Below are positions 20,827 to 30,712 of a stretch of DNA of 64,000 nucleotides, one piece after another. Each line of letters opens with the position of its first letter. Position 1 is the first letter of the stretch. The position numbers and the translations under genes are program-made. The notes beneath the pieces are model-generated. The model made no database searches, was not told the DNA's origin, and was given only the letters and a program-made list of their open reading frames with translations. Source of the stretch: Saprospiraceae bacterium. GTDB lineage: Bacteria; Bacteroidota; Bacteroidia; Chitinophagales; Saprospiraceae. The stretch spans positions 96,150 through 160,149 of the forward strand of contig JADKGI010000005.1 in NCBI GenBank assembly GCA_016722285.1. Direction: 5' to 3'.

Positions 20827-21650
20827 CTACTCTACAAACAAATCAGATTTCCTGGTATTCCAATCAGGGATTACAATTTTGAATAAGGTCTGAATGGCTT
20901 TTTTTACCATCCTGCCCAAGGTTTTTGTAAACTCGTTGACATAGAGATTAATGTGAGAAAGCATGACATTTTCAGCCATCTCCTGTGCGTGATTCTTTAT
21001 AAACTCCATTCCTGATTTTGGGTGGTCAAATGCATATGCGATACTCTCTGAAAGGATAATGTTGATTTGTTTTTTTACCATTTCAGGAAGTGATCTTCTG
21101 ACTGCAATTCCACCTAAAGGAATAGGGCTGCCGGTCTTATCTTCCCAGTAGCTGCCCAAGTCTATGATTTTCCTGAGTCCTTTCTCCTGATAGGTAAACC
21201 TGTTTTCGTGTATTATTACACCGGCATCAACTCGTCCTTCAATTATGGAATTTTCTATATCAGAAAACAAAATTTCTTCAAAGTTATGAATTTCAGGATA
21301 AGCATATTTTAGTAATAAAAAGGCTGTAGTATTGTAACCGGGAATCGCTATTTTTTTATTCTTAATTTCAGAATCATGAATATCATTTTTTGAAATTAAG
21401 AGAGGTCCTAATTTGTGCCCAATGCACTACCGCAATCTAGGAGTTGATAATCGTTATACAGTTTTGTAAAAGCATTAAAACTGATTTTAGAGATATCAGG
21501 TCTCTTTAGTAATGCAGCTTTATTTAGATTTTCCACATCCTCCAATTTTATATCAAACTCAAAGCCTTTCAGGTCTATACGCTTATTTACGATAGGTTCA
21601 AAAATATAAGTATCATTAGGGCAAGGAGAAAATGATAAAGTCAATTTCAT
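20827..21650 (-). CDS. mqnD: 1,4-dihydroxy-6-naphthoate synthase (MqnD-like, frameshifted)
   Basis: This enzyme belongs to the futalosine route to menaquinone, converting cyclic dehypoxanthine futalosine to dihydroxynaphthoate. The signature SFSPCPNDTYIFEP follows the chosen start Met at 21650. The middle KKIAIPGYNTTAFLLLKYAYP lies in the shifted stretch 21271-21410, and IIHENRFTYQEKGLRKIIDLG and SPIPLGGIAV follow. The frame changes near 21410. The periplasmic-binding-protein-like fold, the length (about 275 aa) and the motifs agree with MqnD. Other mqn genes are not in the window. Confidence 0.87.
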
Positions 21651-21773
21651 AGATGATGGATAGCGGGAAATACAATAAAAAAACACCGAACAAAACGCTA
21701 AAGTTTATTCGGTGTAAGGTAAATAGGTTTTTGAGGATATTTGGGACGAATTTTTTCTTTCAGAAGCAAAGTT

Positions 21774-22071
21774 AAAAAAAAATGGTCGCCCCCCAGCGAC
21801 CATTTAAGATTATAACCCATGAACTTTTTAACCTTTTCGCAGAGGTCTCAATCTCTGCAACTCAATCTCTTTTAACCTAATTTATATAACCAAAACAAAT
21901 TACTACCATTTTCATTCAGGATTCATGATTTTGGGTTGGTTTTGATAACCATGTCAAAACCAACCCAATTACCATGTGTTTTTAATCCCATGAACAAATT
22001 CGAATTTTCTGACCGATTCTTTAACCGGTTGTGACTGTTACTTTATATCTTAATGTGGCTTTAATAACTTT
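21774..22071 (-). ncRNA. Candidate non-coding RNA of about 300 nt
   Basis: On the minus strand a TTTTG-N19-CATCTTTG promoter (the -7 box at 22079-22086) lies just upstream. A perfect terminator follows: a 10-bp stem at 21780-21789/21796-21805 and a T-tract (21774-21780 on this strand). Between them no ORF of note exists, but there is a perfect 13-bp hairpin with an 8-nt loop (21933-21945/21954-21966) and smaller stems. I cannot match it to 6S RNA, tmRNA or RNase P RNA. An unrecognised sRNA or a long leader ended by attenuation are both possible. Confidence 0.55.
21780..21805 (-). terminator. Intrinsic terminator of the candidate ncRNA
   Basis: The 10-bp perfect stem AAATGGTCGC/GCGACCATTT has a 6-nt loop. 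The T-tract exists only on the minus strand, so it ends transcription arriving from higher coordinates. Confidence 0.8.
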
Positions 22072-22374
22072 CACGATACAAAGATGCAACATCATTTATC
22101 GCAAACAAAATACAAAAAAAAGCAATTATAACATATAATTATATGTAATTTATAATGTGTTTTAAATCAATAATATATATTTGTATTTTTTGGCTAAGTT
22201 GCCAAATATGGCATTTTACTGCATAAAATTATTTTTCTTTGAGGAAAATTAATTTTATACAGTAGCTATTTTATCCTGCATTCTTATTTGCTTCTTGCCA
22301 GAATAACCTATAGTGATTCAGCTCTTTCCCGGTATGACTACTCACATAATAATATTGTGATGTTGCAGCTTTAT

Positions 22375-24083
22375 TTATTTGGCGTGGTAAAGAGTATTAA
22401 TACGTATGCCATTTTCATAAACCGCGACGAAAGCATCCCTGAATCCCATTTTTCTTACTTTATATACATCTGCTGCTGCCGACTTGATATCATTATATCC
22501 ATCCAGAGTATATCTGAAAACAGACATATTAGGGAAAAATTCAGTTGAAATATTACCTACTTCAGCAAGTTTAGGAAATGTAGCATCCGGTTTTTTCATT
22601 GCAATAAACTGAATCTTATATTCTTTTGCAACTTCCTTAGTATTAAGATTTGAAACCAGATCAGTACCATTGGCTTTTTCGTTTTTCGCTTTTATATTTT
22701 TCAGTTTGCCGGCGGTAGCACATCTTTCCAGATGAGATGCAAAAATGATTTCGAGGGTCCTTGAGTCAGTTTCCTTATATTTTTTAGCAAATTCTTTGTA
22801 TTCTTTTTTAGCCTCATAACAGTTGCCCATAGCAGACAGAGCCAATGCAAACATGTACTTGGCTCTGGGATATTTAGGATCTGCTTTTAACTTGTTGAAG
22901 CATGGCAACGCATTTTCAAAATCATTGGTAGCAAAATATGACTCACCCGCTTTGTATAAGAATTCAGCAGCCTCTTCATCATATCTGGATTCCGGTGCGT
23001 CATATGATGTTGCGGGTATTTCGACAAGATCAGCCATTTCACCCTGTGGTGCTTCATTGGCATTTATTATGGGTATATCGTCGATATTAATAGATTTTTA
23101 TCAATTATTTCTGGCTCTGTTTCTATCTTTTCAGATATGCTGCCATCTTTTTTACCTAATATTGGATTTTCTGAATCTTTTGTTTTCTCCATCACATCAG
23201 GGACAGATGATGGAAGCGTTTTGCCTGCAGGGGCAGCTTCAGAGACTGCAATCTGGTCACTATCTGTGACAGGTATGATCAGTTGCTCGATTTCATCAGG
23301 CATCATCTGAGTGATTTTTTCAGATTTTGGTTTTCCGAGATGAAAAATAAGACCCATGTTTAAATTGATGACACTCAGATCGGATGTACCGGTATTGGTT
23401 ATTTTTTGTGCTTCAAAATATTCAGTGTCTTCAATTATGCCATTTCTGTTACCATCTGAAGCATTTCTGAAAGTGTTGTCATAATTTACCTTACTGAGAT
23501 AGGAAGTTGTAAAATAATCAGCTTTTGCCTGAATACCCACCCAATCATTAAGTTTGAATGTAAATCTGGTTCCGGCAGACCAGGCAAATTGACCACTTGC
23601 TGCGCTTCCTGAAAAATGATAGACTTCATAAAATTGGTTAAAAAATGTTTTCGTAAAGAGCAGATCAGGTACTTTAATCTGACTATATCCGCCTTTGCCA
23701 TAGATGTCCCACTCTAATTTATTTCCTCCTATTTTCAAGGTGGGTCCGAAAGTGACATATTTGCTATTCCAGTTTTCAATACCTGAAAGGCTTACTTTTT
23801 CAAGATATTTATGTTCCAGATAGGTATTAAAAAGGTCCTGACTGTTATTGCTGAACTGACCGATAGAAATGCCTAATCCTATTCTGTTGAAAAAATAATC
23901 AAATCCACCTGAAAACCCGACTCCGTTGCCGGCAAACATGTGCTCGCTATTGAACGACTGAACAGGTTTTGAAAGCCCTCCACTTATATCTATCTGAAGA
24001 TATCTGTTGTCCTGTGCAGAAATCGATATGAAACCGAAAAGTAATAATATGAAGAGAAATGAGTGTATTGGTTTGATTTTCAT
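22375..24083 (-). CDS. Secreted outer-membrane beta-barrel plus TPR-like protein (frameshifted)
   Basis: A signal peptide (MKIKPIHSFLFILLLFGFIS, cleaved after SAQ) is followed by about 260 residues of alternating beta strands, as in Bacteroidota outer-membrane barrels. A low-complexity Glu/Pro/Lys linker then leads to a helical domain with TPR-like repeats (AAEFLYKAGESYFATNDFENAL). The annotated break at 23037-23067 is one missing A in a short A-run near 23094. Restored, the frame reads IIDKKSINIDDIPIINANEAP. The start is placed at Met 24083, before the signal peptide. The function may be envelope structural or OmpA-like scaffolding; this is inference. Confidence 0.72.
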
Positions 24084-24374
24084 AACTTGACAGAATAATA
24101 TATTTTCCAAATTAATATGATTAACTATTTAGATTATATTATCGTGGCAAAGGTAAAATTTATTTTTTAATTTAATACATATTATATTTAATTAAAATTT
24201 CAAATTACTGTAAAGCAGTATATTATGATCAATATAAAATATAATTATAATGTATTTTATATATATGGATATTGATAATGGGATAAATTTGAAGATATAT
24301 GTATTGATTGCAAGATTTAAAAAATGAAATTAATTTGGTTTTATGTATTTAAAAGAGAATTTTTAAAACAAAAA

Positions 24375-24395
24375 GACCCGCTGTCTATGCGGGCC
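24375..24395 (-). terminator. Intrinsic terminator downstream of hsp20
   Basis: CCCGC (24377-24381) pairs with GCGGG (24389-24393). On the minus strand it is followed by TCTTTTTGTTTT. It ends the hsp20 transcript. Confidence 0.75.
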
Positions 24396-24430
24396 TTCTG
24401 TAGTTCTGATAGAAAAAACAACAGAATAAC

Positions 24431-24882
24431 TTATTTGACCTCAATAGCTTTTGGTGTAATAACTGCTTTAGGTTCTTTCTTATCAATACCAATATGTAAT
24501 ATGCCATCTTTGTAAACAGCTGATATTTTATCTTCTTTTACATTTTCAGGCATACTAAATGATCTGTTGAAAGATTCATAGCTGAATTCTTTTCTCAGGT
24601 AGTTTCCTTCTTTGTCCTTTTCTTCCTTTCCACTTTTTTCTCAGATGTTATGGTAAGGATACCATTGAGCAATTCTACTTTAAAATCATCCTTCTTCATA
24701 CCAGGCGCCGCAAGCTCTATATGATACTCTTTGTCTGTTTCTTTGAGGGTTGACAGATGGTGAGTAGAACCCACTTTTGCAAAATTTTTATCATTCCAGT
24801 CGAAAAAGTCTTTTGTAAAAAAGTCATCAAAAAAAGTAGGAAAGGTAGGGAACAATGATGGTTTTTTAACTATTTGTGACAT
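24431..24882 (-). CDS. Small heat-shock protein, Hsp20/alpha-crystallin (frameshifted)
   Basis: This ATP-independent chaperone holds unfolding proteins. The N-terminal region includes FPTFFDDFFTKDFFDW. The alpha-crystallin domain starts at TLKETDKEYHIELAAPGMKKDDFKVEL and continues with LTITSEKK. The frame breaks near 24615 in an A-rich stretch. The second frame restores EFSYESFNRSFSMPENV and the final beta strand DGILHIGIDKKEPK, ending IEVK at 24431. About 150 aa is the usual size. The indel is probably an error. Confidence 0.88.
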
Positions 24883-25027
24883 GACTACATGATTTTTAAA
24901 AGTGAATAATCATTTTTATCAATACAAAAATATAAGAATTTTAAGCCGTCTTCCAATGACCAATATCATAACCCATCATGATATTGGTTGGCGGGTAATT
25001 ATATGCCAATGTTCATGGATTTTACAG

Positions 25028-25035
25028 TACCTTTG
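25028..25035 (+). promoter_or_regulatory. Promoter -7 box that decides the helicase start
   Basis: TACCTTTG matches TAnnTTTG. It lies inside the long ORF opening at 24902 but 20 bp before ATG 25055. This argues that translation begins at 25055 and the upstream 51 codons are untranslated chance frame. Confidence 0.6.
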
Positions 25036-25054
25036 CGGAAATAATTTACCATAT

Positions 25055-26302
25055 ATGCGTTTTTCGCAGTACCATTTTGTAGATGAGATAAAGAGAAACC
25101 TGGAAAAGCTGGAGTTTAAAAAGCCGACGGATATACAGTATAAATGTATCCCCAATATCCTGAGAGGGGAGGACCTCCTCGCAATAGCTCAGACAGGTAC
25201 AGGCAAAACCGCCGCATTCGCTATACCTGTTCTCCACATTCTGCACAGTAAGATCCATACAAAACGTGAGGATGGCATCAAGTGTGTCGTTATGGTACCT
25301 ACGAGAGAGTTAGCTATCCAGATTCATGAAGTATTTCAATCTCTGGGACAAAATACACGTGTGAATGTTTTTTCGGTCTTTGGAGGGGTCGAACAAGGAC
25401 CTCAAATTGCTAATCTGGAAAAGGGAATAGACATTCTTATCACTACGCCTGGCCGAATGTTTGACTTGGTAAGTCAGGGCTTTATCAGGCTCAACAGGGT
25501 TGAGATTCTGGTGCTAGATGAAGCTGATCATATGCTTGACAAAGGCTTTATCAAAGATATCAGAGATTTGATCCGCTTTCTACCAAAAAAAAGACAAACA
25601 CTCTTTTTTTCTGCAACTATAGATGATGAAATCAAAGATCTGGCATATTCATTAGTTAAAAACCCCATCCGAATTCAGGTATCCCCAAAAGATCCGGTAT
25701 CAAAAAACGTTGACCATTCGGTGGTTTATGTAGAGATGGATGACAAAAGGTATTTTCTGGAGAGAATGGTTAAGGATAACCCAGAAAGTAAAATTCTGGT
25801 TTTTGTTCGGACAAAAGTACGTTGTGAAAGGGTCCATGCAGCTATGCAAAGGGTAGGAATAGAATCTGTCTTTATGCATGGAGGAAAAGAACAGCAGGAT
25901 AGACTGGAAGTGATGAGTACTTTTAAACAAGGAAAAATACAAATGCTGATCGCAACAGATGTAAGTGCCCGTGGTATAGATATACCTGATGTTGATTTTG
26001 TAGTAAATTATGACCTTCCTGAACATCCTGAAAATTATGTACACAGAGTAGGGCGAACAGGACGTGGCCGCAGGAAGGGTATGGCATATTCCTTCTGTGA
26101 TGAGCAGGAAAAGCCACAGCTTGCTGCCATAGAAGATTATATTGGAAAATCTGTTAAAGTACTCGAGCTCAGTAAAGATGGGTACAAAGAAGTCAAAGAT
26201 TTGACTTTATCCAAAACTATGGATCTCAAACAGATTGTGGGTGAACTAACTACATCACCAAATAAAAGATATGGTGTTAAAAAAGCCAAAAAGACCAGAT
26301 AA
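25055..26302 (+). CDS. DEAD-box ATP-dependent RNA helicase
   Basis: This RNA-remodelling enzyme is probably active in ribosome assembly or mRNA turnover. From the chosen start it has about 415 aa. Motifs in order are Q motif FKKPTDIQ, Walker A AQTGTGKT, PTRELA, TPGR, DEAD (LVLDEADHM), SAT, IVFVRT-like LVFVRTK, ATDVSARGIDIP and HRVGRTGRG. The short basic tail ends GVKKAKKTR. The frame is intact. The RhlE/CsdA subgroup is likely but not settled by sequence alone. Confidence 0.93.
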   Translation: MRFSQYHFVDEIKRNLEKLEFKKPTDIQYKCIPNILRGEDLLAIAQTGTGKTAAFAIPVLHILHSKIHTKREDGIKCVVMVPTRELAIQIHEVFQSLGQNTRVNVFSVFGGVEQGPQIANLEKGIDILITTPGRMFDLVSQGFIRLNRVEILVLDEADHMLDKGFIKDIRDLIRFLPKKRQTLFFSATIDDEIKDLAYSLVKNPIRIQVSPKDPVSKNVDHSVVYVEMDDKRYFLERMVKDNPESKILVFVRTKVRCERVHAAMQRVGIESVFMHGGKEQQDRLEVMSTFKQGKIQMLIATDVSARGIDIPDVDFVVNYDLPEHPENYVHRVGRTGRGRRKGMAYSFCDEQEKPQLAAIEDYIGKSVKVLELSKDGYKEVKDLTLSKTMDLKQIVGELTTSPNKRYGVKKAKKTR

Positions 26303-26304
26303 TA

Positions 26305-26557
26305 CTACTTCTTCCATTGGTATCTCAAAGTGAATTTTAATCAGGTACTCGGCAAGGGCACCAAGTTTGTTTCACGATATATTTTATCCGTTATGTTATT
26401 GATGTTAACACCAGCTGAGATGTATTTCATCCGGTATTCGATTTTCTTCTATCTGGCCGGTGGTATCAACCTGAGACCAGGCGTCAAAGTAAAATGTCAA
26501 CGCCCATGATATTACAATTACTGTATTTTTCTTAAAAAATAGTTTTATATATTGCAT
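26305..26557 (-). pseudogene. Small secreted protein, broken reading frame
   Basis: From ATG 26557 the minus strand reads a signal-like start (MQYIKLFFKKNTVIVISWAL) with a hydrophobic stretch. It continues FYFDAWSQVDTTGQIEENRIPDEIH before a frameshift near 26400. The other frame continues SAGVNINNITDKIYRETNLVPLP, hits a TGA at 26341, and then reads LKFTLRYQWKK. The ending resembles the final beta strand of a barrel. It could be a real small protein with sequence errors or a gene remnant. Confidence 0.35.
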
Positions 26558-26668
26558 TACGCAAAAGTACAAAACACTTAAAATTTAGTATTAATCGACA
26601 ATGATCCAATATAATCCTGATCAGACCATTTGGATGGTTATGGAAAGTATTGCCGGGAAACAAGAAAT

Positions 26669-27175
26669 TTATTTATTGGCAAAACTAAGTTCAGATATTT
26701 TTTTCTCCAGTTCCAACTCATCACCTGGATTATAACCATTATGCGCATACACAATTTCACCTTTTTGATTCAAAAGGAAAGTTTGGGGTATAGTCTGAAA
26801 ATTCAGTGATTGCTGTAGTTCCTGTTTCGAGTCTGCAAGAACAGTAAATTCCCATCCTTTTGTTTGGACCATAGCGGGTACTTTGGCTAAACCCCTGGCA
26901 TCATCAATAGTGATGGCAAGCAACTGGATGTCATATTTTTCTACCCACTCACTATACAAATCATTGACTGCATCCAATTCCCTTTTGCATGGAGTACACC
27001 ATGTCGCCCAAAAGCTCACTATCGTGATTTTGCCTTTGGAAGTATAATCTGATGTGTTGACGGGCTTGCCATCCAGTGTTTTGATATTTACTGATGGAAA
27101 TGGATTATTAGATCCAATCAGTGACAAAGAAATGATGAAAATTAATGAGCTAAAAAATGTCTTTGTAATAATCAT
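26669..27175 (-). CDS. Thioredoxin-like TlpA/ResA family protein
   Basis: This is a secreted thiol-disulfide oxidoreductase of 168 aa. A signal peptide (residues 1-22) is followed by the thioredoxin fold with active site WATWCTPC (about residue 60), the ITIDD strand, and the cis-Pro loop TIPQTFLLNQKGEI. It probably reduces or isomerises disulfides in the periplasm, for example in cytochrome maturation. The gene is intact. It differs from the peptide-locus redoxins at 34838 and 38474, which have an extra N-terminal domain. Confidence 0.9.
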   Translation of the reverse strand: MIITKTFFSSLIFIISLSLIGSNNPFPSVNIKTLDGKPVNTSDYTSKGKITIVSFWATWCTPCKRELDAVNDLYSEWVEKYDIQLLAITIDDARGLAKVPAMVQTKGWEFTVLADSKQELQQSLNFQTIPQTFLLNQKGEIVYAHNGYNPGDELELEKKISELSFANK

Positions 27176-27270
27176 GAATAGTTTTATTTGACTCTAAAAC
27201 AAAAGTACGTCTAATGTGGTGGGTATATTGTGCTCACTTAACTTTTTTTAACCAACGGGCAAAAAAAAAA

Positions 27271-27289
27271 CCCGGACACTTTGCCCGGG
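27271..27289. terminator. Intrinsic terminator
   Basis: CCCGG (27271-27275) pairs with CCGGG (27285-27289). An A10 run at 27261-27270 gives a strong T-tract on the minus strand, and CTTTT follows on the plus strand. It implies a minus-strand transcript from the 27.4-27.55 kb region. Confidence 0.7.
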
Positions 27290-27362
27290 CTTTTCATGTT
27301 CAGTTAAACATAGTAATGCCTATGTACCTTTATAACTGATAGCCATAAAAATGATTAATAAG

Positions 27363-27554
27363 CTAAGAAGTATAAAAGCAAAAGAAACCTTGAGTCCCTG
27401 AACAGAATCTCGTCTTTTTTGTAAAACATAAAATTTGAGTTTGGACTTGGTTATTAAGTTTTATTTTATCGATATCTTTATATCGTTTCGTCTGATCTCT
27501 GTAAGCCAAAAATGATACCATAAGGAAAATAGATAATATGAATAGTACCCACAT
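27363..27554 (-). CDS. Small putative membrane protein
   Basis: The 63-codon frame begins MWVLFILSIFLMVSFLAYRD, one clear transmembrane segment followed by a basic cytoplasmic stretch. The second half looks less natural, so a frameshift after about residue 40 is possible. The downstream terminator supports a transcript. Function is unknown. The size and single helix recall small assembly factors such as CcmD or CcoS, but I see no specific motif. Confidence 0.35.
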   Translation of the reverse strand: MWVLFILSIFLMVSFLAYRDQTKRYKDIDKIKLNNQVQTQILCFTKKTRFCSGTQGFFCFYTS

Positions 27555-27799
27555 ATTTTGCTATAAAACAAGGGTATTTTATCTATAGAAGAAAAATGAT
27601 GTTTTTTGTGTTTTAAGGATCAACACCTTTTATATGGTCTGTTTTCTTAAACTGTTTTTTTCCATAATATCAAAGTTTAAAAAATTACCCAAAATGGGGG
27701 TGTAAATATTTTTTCTTCTTTTTTGAAAAGTTAGTTTTTGTTATGTAAAAGTTAATTTATATTTGATATTCCAATTTTTTTATTTTCTAAAATATCTTA

Positions 27800-28390
27800 A
27801 TGATGGTATATCCGATAGAGTTTGAATTTAAGGTGATGGCATTTGCGCCTCAGTTTTATGTGCGGGATGGAGACGGCAGAGAAATCGCCTTCGTCAAACA
27901 AAAGCTATTTAAACTCAAAGAAGATATAACGGTTTTCGAAAATGATAGCCAGCAAAAGGAATCTTTCCGGATAAAAGCTGATCGGTGGCTGGATTGGTCT
28001 GCTGCCTATACATTTTACAACATTAATGGAATGGAATCCGGAAAAGTACGCCGAAAAGGTGCCAAATCATTGTGGAAGGCCACATATGAAATATTTAATA
28101 AAGAAGATATAAATGATTTTAAAATTGAGGAAAATAACTCATTCGTAAAAGTAATGGATGCCCTGATTTCTGAAATACCAATACTTGGTTTTTTGACAGG
28201 ATATGTACTTAATCCAAAATATAACATCACTGATGAAAATGGCTTGGAAGTTGCTGTTTTCAGTAAAGAGCCATCCTTCTGGGGTAAAAAGTTTTTATTA
28301 AGGCAAATTGAGGAAGTTAGCCCCGAAGCAGAGGAGCGCATTATACTTAGCCTCATGATGATGGTATTACTCGAAAGGAGAAGAGGATAA
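27800..28390 (+). CDS. LURP-one-related / tubby-C-like domain protein
   Basis: This 196-aa protein has the beta-rich pattern of the LURP-one/scramblase-like fold: a YPIEFEFKVMAFAPQFYVRDGDG start, a central WSAAYTFYNINGMESGKV, then KYNITDENGLEVAVFSK with a hydrophobic helix near the C-terminus (ERIILSLMMMVLLERRRG). A buried C-terminal helix is typical. The biological role in bacteria is unknown. The second Met is an equally good start. The gene is convergent with the AstE-like gene, 11 bp away. Confidence 0.75.
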   Translation: MMVYPIEFEFKVMAFAPQFYVRDGDGREIAFVKQKLFKLKEDITVFENDSQQKESFRIKADRWLDWSAAYTFYNINGMESGKVRRKGAKSLWKATYEIFNKEDINDFKIEENNSFVKVMDALISEIPILGFLTGYVLNPKYNITDENGLEVAVFSKEPSFWGKKFLLRQIEEVSPEAEERIILSLMMMVLLERRRG

Positions 28391-28401
28391 GAATCCCGAT
28401 T

Positions 28402-29340
28402 TTACAAATCTGATTTGACTTCTTCCACAATAAAAAAACCATCGTGGCCCTGAGACTGATAAAGTGGCATTAAGAGAAGTCCGTCAGACACGGCCATTAC
28501 ATTTTCTCCATTGTATTTAGCAAGAATCTCACCGGCAGATATCTTTTGGAAATTTCTGTATCCCGGTTTCATTTGCCATCTACTATTATCTTCTACATGG
28601 TATCGGTATTTAACATTTACGACATCAGGAAGATTTTTTGAATATTCCTTTAGAATATAATCATGCCGATTTTCGACATCATCACCGTTGATCACCCCTA
28701 CTGCCCGCATAAAGTTAATTGTAGCGGCTATACATCTGTTGACGGCAAGAGGATCATCATGATGGCCACCTTCAAAAGCGATTGCCGTCGTTTCAATCCC
28801 TTTGTTTTCTCTATTGAAATAATGTAAAGTTGTACCTGAGATGCCATCCAGCAATCCTACAATGACGGGGGCATGTATTTTGTGGGCTATATCAATACTT
28901 TCCGAATCCCGGGTAGCTATACAAAAAATACCACCGTCAGAAGACGTAGTATGCAGGTCCAACAAGTAAAGTTTGTCGGGATTTGTCCTATTTATTTCAT
29001 CAGATACTGAATCGAGTATATCTCTGATTTCAAAATCTTCATTTTGAAGAATTGATTTATCCTTCTGCAAAAGCTTGTTTACATAATCGCGATGCCAGCA
29101 TCTGTTGATGTCTTTTTGAACAAATCTTTTTTTTTCTGTGTAAGCCTTTACATTACCTATCAGGCCGATGATCTCTCCATTATATTTAAAGTCAGGATTG
29201 GTAATAGGTTCTACTTCTAACATTTTGAACAATAAGTCCAGGGCTTTTACGCCTGCCGGTTCATTGCCATGCATAGCTGCCGTAATCACCAATAGTGGTC
29301 CGGGTTCACTACCCTTGTACTTACCGATGATTCTGTTCAT
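28402..29340 (-). CDS. Succinylglutamate desuccinylase/aspartoacylase family hydrolase
   Basis: This 312-aa zinc hydrolase of the M14-like AstE/AspA group releases an acyl group from an amino acid. The first zinc motif HGNEPAG (about residue 24) contains the His and Glu ligands; the second His is in LLDLHTTSS. A catalytic Glu is plausible in IAFEGGHHDD. The gene is intact and follows the M20 peptidase gene by 30 bp on the same strand, so the two likely form an operon for peptide or acyl-amino-acid breakdown. Confidence 0.85.
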   Translation of the reverse strand: MNRIIGKYKGSEPGPLLVITAAMHGNEPAGVKALDLLFKMLEVEPITNPDFKYNGEIIGLIGNVKAYTEKKRFVQKDINRCWHRDYVNKLLQKDKSILQNEDFEIRDILDSVSDEINRTNPDKLYLLDLHTTSSDGGIFCIATRDSESIDIAHKIHAPVIVGLLDGISGTTLHYFNRENKGIETTAIAFEGGHHDDPLAVNRCIAATINFMRAVGVINGDDVENRHDYILKEYSKNLPDVVNVKYRYHVEDNSRWQMKPGYRNFQKISAGEILAKYNGENVMAVSDGLLLMPLYQSQGHDGFFIVEEVKSDL

Positions 29341-29370
29341 TATTGAAAAAAATAAATTATGTTTAAAAAA

Positions 29371-30687
29371 CTATTTGGTATCAATAACAAGTTGAGCCAA
29401 TGCTTTCATTCCGACAATGAATCCACTTTCGTCAATGTAAAAGTCGGGTGTATGATGCTGTGATGCATCAATTGTATCTATATTTTTTGGTTTTCCACCC
29501 AGAAAGAAAAACAGTCCAGGAACTTTCTGAGCATAAAACGAAAAGTCTTCTGCTCCGGTACTTGCTTTTATCACCCTTACATTGTCCTCTCCTGCTGCTT
29601 TCTCGAGTGAAGGGAGCATCTTTGAGGTCAATTGAGGATTATTGTATGTCACCGGATATCCGATTTGAATTTTTACTTCGGCAGTTGCTCCGGAACTTTC
29701 GGCTATTTTTTCTGCTGTCCATTTGATTTTTTCATGTATTATTTTTTGCATACTGGTGTCGAGAGTTCTGATGGTTCCTATCATTTCCACTTCTTCGGGG
29801 ATAATATTATTTCTTACTCCACCTGATATTTTACCTACGGTGATGACAGCGGCTTCGTTTGTCAGGTCTGTCTGCCTGCTAATGATAGTTTGCAACCCCA
29901 TGATAACCTGAGCTGCGGCCACAATAGGATCCACCCCGCTCCATGGTTTTGAACCATGTACTTGTTTCCCTTTAATTTTTATAGAAAACTGATCAGCCGC
30001 AGCCATAAGTCCCATAGGTTTGTAAGTGATGGTACCCACATCTGTCACACTGGAAATGTGTAATCCATACATTACTTCAATACCGTATTTATCTATGAGT
30101 CCCTGCTTTATCATTAATGCTGCCCCTCCTTCCTCTCCTGTCGGGGCACCTTCTTCAGCTGGTTGAAACACAAAAACAATTTTTCCTTTCAGGTCATTTT
30201 TCATTGCGCTCAGGATTTTTGCTGTTCCCATAAGAATCGCAACGTGACTGTCGTGGCCACAAGCGTGCATAATACCCACTTTCTGACCCAGGTATTCAGT
30301 TTCTTCCTTTGATGCAAAAGGTAGATTTACTCTTTCTCGAACGGGGAGTCCATCCATGTCCGCTCTCAGACCAATGACAGGACCTGGCTTTCCTGTATTT
30401 AGTACAGCGACAACTCCGGTATAGGCCATGCCAGTTTCAATCGTGACATCCAGATCTTTCAGGTTTTCAGCAATATATGCCATAGTTTTTACTTCTCTGT
30501 TGGACAGCTCCGGGTATTGATGCAGATGGCGTCTCCAGTTTATAACCTGATTTTCGTTGATTTTGGCCAGTTCTGCGATAGTGTTTTCAAGTTTTTCCTG
30601 AGGATTTAATATCTTTGTTTGTTTTTTCTTCTGTCCGGTGGCTGCGAAAACCTGCAATAAGATACATAAGGAAAGTACGTATTTCAT
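29371..30687 (-). CDS. Secreted M20 amidohydrolase (N-acyl-amino-acid hydrolase)
   Basis: This metallo-amidohydrolase (438 aa) has a signal peptide ending ATGQ. M20D motifs are RRHLHQYPELSNRE, GLRADMDGLPV, metal-binding MHACGHDSHVAILMGTA, catalytic FQPAEEG, and the dimerisation-domain HGSKPWSGVDPI. The C-terminal metal ligand region is STGAEDFSFYAQKVPGLFFFLG. It hydrolyses N-acyl or aryl amides, with the exact substrate unknown. It is intact, the first gene of a likely two-gene operon, and divergent from the DUF1460 gene (25 bp gap). Confidence 0.92.
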   Translation of the reverse strand: MKYVLSLCILLQVFAATGQKKKQTKILNPQEKLENTIAELAKINENQVINWRRHLHQYPELSNREVKTMAYIAENLKDLDVTIETGMAYTGVVAVLNTGKPGPVIGLRADMDGLPVRERVNLPFASKEETEYLGQKVGIMHACGHDSHVAILMGTAKILSAMKNDLKGKIVFVFQPAEEGAPTGEEGGAALMIKQGLIDKYGIEVMYGLHISSVTDVGTITYKPMGLMAAADQFSIKIKGKQVHGSKPWSGVDPIVAAAQVIMGLQTIISRQTDLTNEAAVITVGKISGGVRNNIIPEEVEMIGTIRTLDTSMQKIIHEKIKWTAEKIAESSGATAEVKIQIGYPVTYNNPQLTSKMLPSLEKAAGEDNVRVIKASTGAEDFSFYAQKVPGLFFFLGGKPKNIDTIDASQHHTPDFYIDESGFIVGMKALAQLVIDTK

Positions 30688-30712
30688 GGTATATAAGTAT
30701 TGGTGAAAGGTT

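Noticed and set aside
21774..22071. 6S RNA or tmRNA
   Set aside because: There is no tmRNA tag ORF or CCA-type end, and the fold lacks the long central-bubble rod of 6S RNA. Kept as unassigned.
24902..25054. N-terminal extension of the DEAD-box helicase
   Set aside because: A TAnnTTTG promoter box at 25028-25035 lies within it, and the Q-motif region begins normally from Met 25055.
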